Source of the DNA: Thermoplasmata archaeon
GTDB taxonomy: Archaea > Thermoplasmatota > Thermoplasmata > Lutacidiplasmatales > UBA184
Direction of reading: 5' to 3'
Assembly: GCA_030043545.1 (NCBI GenBank)
Contig: JASHXM010000151.1
Location: 1 to 5,068 of the forward strand
Length of the DNA stretch: 5,068 nucleotides
A program made the position numbers and the translations under genes. Of this stretch, positions 1 to 5,068 are shown in pieces; position 1 is the stretch's first letter; every line of letters starts with the position of its first letter. A model generated the notes under the pieces. That model was given only the letters and a program-made list of their open reading frames with translations. It did not search any database and had not been told where the DNA came from.

Positions 1-899
1 GTCGCCGCGAGGAGCGCCCAGGGGCCGACCCAGGTCGGAATCCGGGCGCCGACCCGACTCACAAGGTGCTGGAGTCGGGCGTACCGCTCCGACCGTTCGG
101 TCCACAGGAGTCGAACCGAGCCCGCGTCGGCGACCGCGCCCAGATCGTTCCGCGCGAGGTCGACGAGCATCCGATGCTCGGCGAGCTCCTTCGGGTCGCG
201 GGAGAGCGGGCGGCGGCCCCGGCTCCGGCGCACCGGCAACGTGCCCGCGATGGGGTTGACGACCGCCCGGCGACCGGTGCGTTCCACGACGGACTCGGGG
301 GTCGCGCCGACGATCTCGCGATCGCCGAACCGGAGATAGTAGAAGAACGCGAACCGCTCGCTCGAGCGCAGACGCCCCGCGCGGACGAGCAGGTCGGCGG
401 GCCGCCGGAACGTCCGGCGGTGGGCGAGCACGATCTGGAACGCCTCCCCGGCCCGGATCTCCTCCACGAGGCGGGCGACGGACCGCTCGTACCCCGCCCG
501 GGGGAGAGAGTCGGCGAGCGGTCGGAGCGGGCCGACGTTCGCGAGCCGGGACCTCCGACGGGCGGGGACCCGGGCGCTGACGAGCCGGGGAACCTCGGCG
601 ATCTCGCCGAGCGGGAACGGGCTCCCGGACGGGAACGAGCGGAGGGCGGGCTCGAATAGACCCACGGCGTCGAACCCGACGTAGCCGACGATCCCGCCGT
701 CCCGGTGCCGGGTGAGGTAGCGGCGGGTCGCGCGATCCAGCTCGAGCGGCTCCGAGCCTCGGTCGAGCGCGACGGTTCGGTCCGCCCCCGCGAACCAGGA
801 GGCGGTCCCCGACCGCTCGTCGTGGGCGCCGCGTTCGAAGTAGCCGACGCACTCCTCCCGACCGGCGGCGTCGGTGAACCGGTCCCACGGGTCGGTCAC
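1..899 (-). CDS. trpE: anthranilate synthase component I, N-terminal ~299 codons, cut by window edge
   Basis: TrpE converts chorismate to anthranilate, with ammonia supplied by the TrpG glutaminase, as the first committed step to tryptophan. The frame runs without a stop from the GTG at 899 to the left edge; archaeal TrpE is about 400-430 residues, so the C-terminal quarter or so is missing. Visible are GYVGFD (72-77), the RAGEAFQIVLAHR segment (149-161, family GdxFQvvLSqR), IVGATPES (196-203), NPIAGT (215-220), AEHRMLVDLARNDLG (240-254), GSV (259-261) and LQHLVS (276-281). PIAGT, rather than PIKGT, favours TrpE over the para-aminobenzoate enzyme PabB. The N-terminal feedback motif LLES is poorly kept: the matching region reads GYFERG (19-24). 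The start overlaps the lysC stop (GTGA) with GGAGGT six bases upstream; the first internal Met is residue 244, so no other start is reasonable. trpG may lie just outside the window (inference). Confidence 0.92.
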   Translation of the reverse strand, partial: MTDPWDRFTDAAGREECVGYFERGAHDERSGTASWFAGADRTVALDRGSEPLELDRATRRYLTRHRDGGIVGYVGFDAVGLFEPALRSFPSGSPFPLGEIAEVPRLVSARVPARRRSRLANVGPLRPLADSLPRAGYERSVARLVEEIRAGEAFQIVLAHRRTFRRPADLLVRAGRLRSSERFAFFYYLRFGDREIVGATPESVVERTGRRAVVNPIAGTLPVRRSRGRRPLSRDPKELAEHRMLVDLARNDLGAVADAGSVRLLWTERSERYARLQHLVSRVGARIPTWVGPWALLAA

Positions 900-2215
900 G
901 ACGCGACCTCCTCGACGAGCGCGCGGTGGAGCGCGCGCAGCACCCGAGTCGCCTGACGCTCCGGGACGGCGAGCGACAGGGCCCGCGGGGTGGCGCTGAA
1001 CCCCTCGGCCCCCCGGACCGCCTCCGCCGGCAATCGGTCGACGTCCGCCAGGACCCCGTCCCCGATCACGGTGACGAGGGCGACCCGGAACGGCCCCTCG
1101 GCGTCGACCGCGTCGTCCTGCGTGATTGGCGCAAGCGAGCGCAGCGCCGGGAGCACGCCGGGCGGATCCAGGACGATCGACAGCAACGCTGAGGAGGTGA
1201 ACAACTGCACGACGTTCACCCCGGCCGTCGCGAGCCGCTGGGCGACCTCGGCGACGATCCCGGGACGCTGGCGTCCACCCGGCACGCGGAGGCGGAGGAG
1301 CCGCAGCGGCGTGAGCGACGTCATCGCCCGGTTGCGCCGTCGGGCCCGGGCGGGGCCGATCGTGGTCGCGATCGTCGGGTCCTCGAACGAACGGACCGTG
1401 AGCGTGACCCCCGCCGCCCGCGCCGGTTCGATTGTGAGCGGGTGCAGCACCCGCGCCCCGAACTGCGCGAGCTCCTCCGCCTCCTCGTAGGAGAGGGCGG
1501 GGATCGGTCGCGCGGCCGGCACCTCCCGGGGATCCGCGGAGTAGACGGCGACGTGCCGCTTCACCAGGTCGACCTGGCCGGCGTCGAGGATCGCGCCGAT
1601 CCCGGCCGCGGTGTAGTCGGAGCCGCCGCGCCCGAGCGTCGCGACCCGCCCTTCCAGGCTGCGCCCGAAGTACCCCGTCACGACCGGCACGTCGCCGCGG
1701 GCGAGCAGCCGGCCCAGCCCCCGGCGGACCGCGGAGCGGGAGCGGTCGAGCCGAAGGCACGACGCTCCGTACGCGTTGTCGGTGATCAAGCCCAGGTGGT
1801 CGGCCTCGACCGGCACCGCCGGCACCCCGGACTCCTGGAGGCGCGCCGACAGCCAGTGGACCGCGATCCGCTCCCCCTGGCTGCGGATCCGATCGGCGAG
1901 CGGCAGGTCGACCCCCCGCGCTCGCTCGAGGAGACCGAACAGGTGTCCGAGACGCTCGACGTGCCGCGCGCCCGCCGGAGGGAGGCCGGGGTGTCGCTCC
2001 GCGATCGCCGAGACCGCGTCCGCGTGGAGCCGCGACGCCCGCGGGTGCCGGATCGCGGACTCGAGGCGGTCGGTCACCCCCTCACGGGCGGAGGCGACGA
2101 CGACGGTCGGGCCGGCGGCGGCCCGGATCGCCGAGGCGATCCCCGCCGGGTGTTCGAGCGAGGCCCCGCCGAACTTGATCACGCGCGGCGGGCCGCGGCG
2201 CGCGCGGGCGGTCAC
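896..2215 (-). CDS. lysC: aspartate kinase with diverged nucleotide loop and C-terminal ACT region
   Basis: Aspartate kinase phosphorylates L-aspartate to aspartyl-4-phosphate, the substrate of the asd product encoded just upstream. From the GTG at 2215 it has 439 residues, a normal length. The amino-acid kinase domain shows KFGGAS (14-19), the SAREGVTD segment (42-49), GERIA (114-118), VPVVTGYFG (176-184), TLGRGGSDYTAA (193-204), YSADPREVP (225-233), LSYEEAEELAQFGARVLHP (241-259) and TIEPA (261-265). Most family members read WTDVDGVYTADPR before the ADPR; here the same-length segment is VKRHVAVYSADPR (218-230), so the usual Thr-Asp and second Asp are absent. The ACT region follows: a fairly normal first ACT (about 305-362, with the RPGIVAEVAQRLATAGVNVV run) and an eroded second one (about 376-434). 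The GTG start overlaps the asd stop and has GGAGGGG just upstream; a GTG at 2182 is less likely for lack of a ribosome site. The symbol is by family; thrA/metL-type regulation cannot be told. Activity is likely but not certain. Confidence 0.9.
   Translation of the reverse strand: MTARARRGPPRVIKFGGASLEHPAGIASAIRAAAGPTVVVASAREGVTDRLESAIRHPRASRLHADAVSAIAERHPGLPPAGARHVERLGHLFGLLERARGVDLPLADRIRSQGERIAVHWLSARLQESGVPAVPVEADHLGLITDNAYGASCLRLDRSRSAVRRGLGRLLARGDVPVVTGYFGRSLEGRVATLGRGGSDYTAAGIGAILDAGQVDLVKRHVAVYSADPREVPAARPIPALSYEEAEELAQFGARVLHPLTIEPARAAGVTLTVRSFEDPTIATTIGPARARRRNRAMTSLTPLRLLRLRVPGGRQRPGIVAEVAQRLATAGVNVVQLFTSSALLSIVLDPPGVLPALRSLAPITQDDAVDAEGPFRVALVTVIGDGVLADVDRLPAEAVRGAEGFSATPRALSLAVPERQATRVLRALHRALVEEVAS
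906..911 (-). promoter_or_regulatory. ribosome binding site of trpE
   Basis: The minus strand reads GGAGGT six bases before the GTG at 899, inside the last codons of lysC (the Glu-Glu-Val segment). Spacing is ideal and fixes the trpE start. Confidence 0.8.
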
Positions 2216-3282
2216 GGTCCCCTCCGCGGAACGTACCCCGAGTCGACCGCCAGCTCGGCGTTGAGCACGGAGCCTCCGGCGCCGCCCCGGACGGCGTTGT
2301 GCGAGAGCACGAAGAATCGAAGGAACGGCGGCTCCCACCGGATCCGCCCGACGCTGACCGCCATCCCCCGGGCCCGCACGGGGCGGCCCGCCCAACGGTC
2401 GCGGACCGGCTGGGGACGGTCCGGCTCGCGCCGGAGCTCCACCGGCGGGTGCGGGGCGGTCGGGAGCTCGCGTCCAGCGAGCGGATCGAAGCCCCGCCAC
2501 GCCGACGCCAGCGCCGCGAGGGACGGCCGGCGCGACGTCTCGACGGTGACCGCCTCCAGGTGGCCCTCCCGCGTGGCGACCCGGGCGCAGTGGGCGATGA
2601 TCGGGAACCCGGCCGGGCGGATCAGTCCGGCGCGCCGGCCGCCGAGCATCCGCGCGGACTCGCGCGCGATCTTCTCCTCCTCCTCGGCGATGAACGGGAC
2701 GACGTTGTCGGTGACGGCGAGCGACGGCACGCCCGGGTACCCGGCGCCCGAGAGCGCCTGATAGGTGGCGACGTGCACCGCGCGGGGTTGCAGCAGCCCC
2801 ACGACCGGAGCGAGCGCGACCACGAGTCCGGCCGCGGAGCAGTTCGGGTTGGTGACGAGCGCGCCGCGCGACCGGGGACGGCCGAGCAGCCGGAGGTGGT
2901 CCGCGTTCACCTCAGGAACGAGCAGGGGGACCGACGGGTCCATCCGATGGTCCGCGGCGTTGGAGAAGACGGAGATCCCGCGGCGCACCAGCTCCCGCTC
3001 GATCGGGCCGGCCGTGCCGGACGGCAGCGCCGAGAAGACGACCCGCACGCCGTCGCGGGCGAGCCGGCCGGGGGTCGCGCCTCGGAGCGGTACCTCCGCG
3101 AGCGGCTCGGGCGGCGGCTCCGCCAGCAGCCAGACGTCCCCGAGCCGCCGGCCGACCGACCGCTCCCGCGCGATCAGCGCCGGCGGAGCGAACGTCGGGT
3201 GATCGGCGAGCAGTCGAGCGAAATGCTGGCCGATGTAACCGCTCGCCCCCAGGATGGCGGTCGGCATCCGCTCGGCGGTCAC
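2212..3282 (-). CDS. asd: aspartate-semialdehyde dehydrogenase, archaeal/fungal class
   Basis: The enzyme reduces L-aspartyl-4-phosphate with NADPH to L-aspartate-4-semialdehyde, the branch point to lysine, threonine and methionine and, in many archaea, to 3-dehydroquinate. From the GTG at 3282 it has 356 residues, close to archaeal homologues (about 350). Visible are the Rossmann motif LGASGYIGQ (11-19), RERSVGRRLGD (39-49, matching the ASERSxGKxxGD element of the archaeal/fungal class), VFSALPS (82-88), PEVN (123-126), NPNCS (145-149, catalytic Cys148), SGAGYPGVPS (178-187), NVVPFI followed by EEEEK (193-204), an RxxxREGH segment ending in the acid/base-type His241, and SHN (327-329) near GAGGS (334-338). 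The GTG start overlaps the aroC stop (GTGA) and has GGAGG nine bases upstream. An ATG at 3267 would remove five residues but lacks a good ribosome site. Class membership separates it from the usual bacterial Asd. Confidence 0.95.
   Translation of the reverse strand: MTAERMPTAILGASGYIGQHFARLLADHPTFAPPALIARERSVGRRLGDVWLLAEPPPEPLAEVPLRGATPGRLARDGVRVVFSALPSGTAGPIERELVRRGISVFSNAADHRMDPSVPLLVPEVNADHLRLLGRPRSRGALVTNPNCSAAGLVVALAPVVGLLQPRAVHVATYQALSGAGYPGVPSLAVTDNVVPFIAEEEEKIARESARMLGGRRAGLIRPAGFPIIAHCARVATREGHLEAVTVETSRRPSLAALASAWRGFDPLAGRELPTAPHPPVELRREPDRPQPVRDRWAGRPVRARGMAVSVGRIRWEPPFLRFFVLSHNAVRGGAGGSVLNAELAVDSGYVPRRGP
2219..2225 (-). promoter_or_regulatory. ribosome binding site of lysC
   Basis: The minus strand reads GGAGGGG shortly before the GTG at 2215, with five bases between GGAGG and the start codon, inside the last codons of asd. 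It supports the GTG that overlaps the asd stop over the later GTG at 2182. Confidence 0.75.
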
Positions 3283-4364
3283 GGGAGGAATCCTCCGGAG
3301 AGCGCGAGGTCCGCGAGGCAGAACGCGGTGACGCTCTCGACGACGACCACGGCCCGCGGCACGATGCACGGGTCGTGTCGGCCGGTGACGACCAGCTCGG
3401 CCGGCGTCCGATCGCCGAGGTGCACGGTCGTCTGGGCCTTAGCGATCGACGACGCCGGCTTCACCGCGACCCGGAAGACGATCGGCATCCCCGTGGCGAG
3501 GCCGCCGAGGATCCCCCCCGCGTGGTTCGTCGCGGTCCGGATCGTCCCGTCGCGGACCAGGAACGGGTCGTTGTGCTCGCTGCCGCGCATCCGCGCGGCT
3601 CGGAACCCGGCCCCGAACTCGATCGCCTTCACCGCGGGGATCGCGAAGACGGCGTGGGCGATCACCGACTCGATCGGGTCGAAGAACGGCTCGCCGAGAC
3701 CGACCGGCACCCCGGTCGCGCGGGCCTCCACGACCCCGCCCAGGCTGTCCCCGTCGCGACGGGCGACGGAGATCGCTTCCTCCATCCGGGAGGCGGCCGC
3801 CGCGTCGGGGGTGCCGACCTCGTTCGCCGCGCTCGCGGCGGCGAGCGTCCGAAGCGGCGCCTCCTCGGCGACGGTCGCGTCGACCGTTCCGATCGAGCGC
3901 GTGAAGGCGACGACCTCGATCCCCTTCGACGCGAGCATCCCCTGGGCGATCGCCCCGGCGACGACGAGGCCGACGGTCATCCGACCGGAGAAGATCCCGC
4001 CGCCGGAGAGATCCGCCTCAGGACCGTACCGGATCCGCGCGGGGTAGTCGGCGTGGCCCGGACGCGGCGTGTCCCGCATCCGGTCGTATGGCTCTCGCCG
4101 GACGTCCTCGTTGGCGACGTGCGCCCGGAACCGGCTGCCGGTCGCGCGCCCGTCGGCGACGCCCGAGTCGACGACCAGGTGATCCTCCTCCTGACGCTTC
4201 GTGGCGAGCCGACGGCCGACCGGACGGCGACGGTCGAGCGCCGCCTGGACCGACGGGACGTCGATCGGCGTGCCGGCCGGCAGGCCCTCGATCGTCACCC
4301 CGACCTCGGGGCCGTGGCTCGTGCCGAAGATCCCGACCCGGAACCGCCGACCGAACTCCATCAT
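3279..4364 (-). CDS. aroC: chorismate synthase
   Basis: AroC removes phosphate from EPSP by 1,4-anti-elimination to give chorismate, using reduced FMN as cofactor. The protein has 361 residues, a normal family length. Landmarks are FGTSHG (13-18, family FGESHG with the active-site His), RRRP (45-48), PRPGHADY (100-107, second active-site His), SGGGIFSGRMT (120-130, equivalent of the GGGRSSARET signature), GSEHND (261-266), NHAGGILGG (280-288), the KPASSI segment (302-307) and GRHDPCIVPRAVVVVES (328-344, third signature). Two signatures deviate: Glu to Thr in FGESHG, and RSSARET reads IFSGRMT. The second still fits the looser S-[AG]-R-x-[ST] pattern. The start is the ATG at 4364, with GGAGGT eight bases upstream, and it overlaps the aroA stop by ATGA. 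A second ATG follows at once and would give one residue less. Function is confident from conserved motifs and its place after aroA. Confidence 0.97.
   Translation of the reverse strand: MMEFGRRFRVGIFGTSHGPEVGVTIEGLPAGTPIDVPSVQAALDRRRPVGRRLATKRQEEDHLVVDSGVADGRATGSRFRAHVANEDVRREPYDRMRDTPRPGHADYPARIRYGPEADLSGGGIFSGRMTVGLVVAGAIAQGMLASKGIEVVAFTRSIGTVDATVAEEAPLRTLAAASAANEVGTPDAAAASRMEEAISVARRDGDSLGGVVEARATGVPVGLGEPFFDPIESVIAHAVFAIPAVKAIEFGAGFRAARMRGSEHNDPFLVRDGTIRTATNHAGGILGGLATGMPIVFRVAVKPASSIAKAQTTVHLGDRTPAELVVTGRHDPCIVPRAVVVVESVTAFCLADLALSGGFLP
3284..3296 (-). repeat. inverted repeat over the asd ribosome binding site
   Basis: The transcript strand reads GGAGGA-T-TCCTCC, a near-perfect palindrome that can form a five-pair GGAGG/CCTCC stem with a three-base loop. 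It sits one base before the asd start codon and contains the only good ribosome binding site for asd. It is too short and lacks a U-tract, so it is not a terminator. A role in hiding the site until aroC ribosomes pass is possible but unproven. Confidence 0.45.
3292..3296 (-). promoter_or_regulatory. ribosome binding site of asd, within a small inverted repeat
   Basis: The minus strand reads GGAGG nine bases before the GTG at 3282, inside the end of aroC. It decides for GTG 3282 over the ATG at 3267, which has no comparable site. The GGAGG is followed by ATT and then CCTCC, so it could pair with its own downstream sequence. Confidence 0.75.
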
Positions 4365-5068
4365 CGGACCCGACCTCCCCCGGCCAGCTGGTCCAGAGTC
4401 GCCCAGAAGCCCGGGAACGACTTTCGCACCGCCTCGGCGTCCCCCACGACCGACGGACCGGTCGCGGCGAGCGCCCCGACGGCCGCGCTCATCACCACGC
4501 GGTGATCCGTCGACCGAAGCCGCGTCACCGGGGTGATGCGCGTCGCGCCGACGATCTCGAGCGCGCCGTGGCGAAGGGCCGCCCGGGCGCCGAGCGCCCG
4601 AGCGAGGCGAGCGGTCTCGGACCGTCGGTCCGACTCCTTCGCGGCCGCATGGGCCGCGCCCCTAAGCCGGCTCCGTCCCGGGGCGACCGCCGCGAGCACG
4701 CCGGCCAGTGGGTAGAGGTCCGGGGAGTCCGTGAGGTCGACGGAGAACGGCCGCCGGTGCTGCGACGAGACGGTGGTTCCCGTTCGGCGCCGGGCGACGG
4801 AGGCGCCGAATCGGGCGAGGAGCGGAAGCACGGCGAGATCCGCCTGGGGCCAGGTGTCCGGCAGGCCGACGACCGTCACGGAGCCGCCGCCGACCGCCGC
4901 CGCGGCCCAGAGGTAGGCCGCGGAGGAGGCATCGCCGGGGACGTCGAACCGGCGGCCGGCATACCGTTGTCCCCCCGCGATCGCGAACCCCCGGGGCCGG
5001 GCGCGCACCGCGATGCCGCTGGAGCGGAGCACCGCGCGCGTCGCGTCGATGTACGGCCGGGAGACCGG
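4361..5068 (-). CDS. aroA: 3-phosphoshikimate 1-carboxyvinyltransferase (EPSP synthase), C-terminal part, cut by window edge
   Basis: This enzyme transfers the enolpyruvyl group of PEP to shikimate-3-phosphate, the penultimate step to chorismate, in the cytoplasm. Only the last 235 residues are present; the reading frame runs open off the right edge, and the family is usually about 420-430 residues. Visible family landmarks, numbered within the fragment, are SRPYIDAT (3-10), the VPGDASSAAY segment (43-52), DSPDLYPL (114-121, with the catalytic-type Asp), KESDR (144-148), DHRVVM (188-193, with the PEP-binding-type Arg) and VRKSFPGF (214-221, with the conserved Lys). The segment before KESDR reads HAAA, where many homologues have an Arg (HLRxKESDR). 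The gene ends with TGA inside the ATGA overlap with aroC. An internal GTG at 5032 is not the start, because homology continues upstream of it. The identification is firm; the N-terminal half and true start lie outside the window. Confidence 0.96.
   Translation of the reverse strand, partial: PVSRPYIDATRAVLRSSGIAVRARPRGFAIAGGQRYAGRRFDVPGDASSAAYLWAAAAVGGGSVTVVGLPDTWPQADLAVLPLLARFGASVARRRTGTTVSSQHRRPFSVDLTDSPDLYPLAGVLAAVAPGRSRLRGAAHAAAKESDRRSETARLARALGARAALRHGALEIVGATRITPVTRLRSTDHRVVMSAAVGALAATGPSVVGDAEAVRKSFPGFWATLDQLAGGGRVR
4373..4378 (-). promoter_or_regulatory. ribosome binding site of aroC
   Basis: The minus strand reads GGAGGT, within a G-run (GGGGAGGT), eight bases before the ATG at 4364. 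It lies inside the last codons of aroA. It supports the first of two adjacent ATG codons as the start and coupling to aroA translation. Confidence 0.8.

Noticed and set aside
1..899. Para-aminobenzoate synthase (PabB) instead of TrpE
   Set aside because: The NPIAGT motif has Ala where PabB has Lys. The weak LLES motif leaves a small doubt.
66..956. Plus-strand open frames at 66-659 and 705-956
   Set aside because: The minus strand here is an uninterrupted TrpE reading frame with clear motifs; the plus-strand translations resemble nothing and are shadows.
1526..1567. Compensating frameshifts explaining the KRHVA segment of aspartate kinase
   Set aside because: Neither alternative frame encodes a TDVDG-like peptide there, one has a stop at once, and flanking motifs are in one frame at normal spacing.
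2216..2500. Upstream extension of the aspartate kinase to position 2500
   Set aside because: The extra 95 residues are out-of-frame asd sequence, Arg/Pro/Gly-rich with no homology. The GTG at 2215 has a ribosome site and gives the usual N-terminus.
3293..3300. CTCCGGAG palindrome as a transcription terminator
   Set aside because: It is too short, lies in coding sequence with no T-tract, and is followed at once by the next gene.
3283..3369. Upstream extension of asd to position 3369
   Set aside because: It is antiphase aroC sequence; the Rossmann motif begins about ten residues after the GTG at 3282.
2299..4047. Long plus-strand open frames (for example 2299-4047, 1442-2761, 3375-4505)
   Set aside because: They lie antisense to well-identified genes, have low-complexity Arg/Pro/Ala-rich translations and no family motifs. 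Such frames are expected opposite very GC-rich coding DNA.
1..5068. High-GC actinobacterial origin
   Set aside because: GC content and codon bias would fit, but the archaeal/fungal-class semialdehyde dehydrogenase and the aro-asd-lysC-trpE mix fit an archaeon better. This is a judgement, not proof.
1..5068. Mobile, CRISPR, defence or RNA elements
   Set aside because: No repeats, tRNA-like structures, transposase motifs or intergenic spaces are present; coding sequence covers the whole window.

Overview
The window is a single, fully packed minus-strand operon segment with no intergenic DNA. Read in the direction of transcription (right to left) it holds: the C-terminal half of EPSP synthase (aroA, cut by the right edge), chorismate synthase (aroC), aspartate-semialdehyde dehydrogenase (asd), aspartate kinase (lysC-type) and the N-terminal ~299 codons of anthranilate synthase component I (trpE, cut by the left edge). 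The trpE reading frame was translated by hand from position 899 to the left edge and contains no stop codon.

Every junction is a 4-base stop/start overlap: ATGA between aroA and aroC, then GTGA at aroC/asd, asd/lysC and lysC/trpE. Each start has a GGAGG-type Shine-Dalgarno sequence inside the end of the gene before it. This points to one polycistronic message with translational coupling. No promoter, terminator, RNA gene, repeat array or mobile element is visible.

The DNA is very GC-rich, with G or C at nearly every third codon position, which produces many long shadow reading frames on the plus strand. The semialdehyde dehydrogenase belongs to the archaeal/fungal class, and the gene mix looks archaeal. 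My best guess is a high-GC archaeon, possibly an uncultured Thermoplasmatota-like lineage, but the phylum cannot be fixed from this window. The proteins are arginine-rich rather than strongly acidic, which argues against a typical haloarchaeon.

Functionally, aroA and aroC complete the shikimate pathway to chorismate, and trpE takes chorismate to anthranilate for tryptophan. lysC and asd make L-aspartate-4-semialdehyde. That compound is the precursor of lysine, threonine and methionine. In many archaea it is also a substrate for the alternative route to 3-dehydroquinate (ADTH synthase plus DHQ synthase II). Lying between the aromatic genes, lysC-asd could therefore feed the aromatic pathway itself. 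The most unusual detail is the aspartate kinase: its normally conserved TDVDG-like nucleotide-site segment reads KRHVA, and its second ACT domain is eroded. I see no evidence of a novel defence, mobile or regulatory system.
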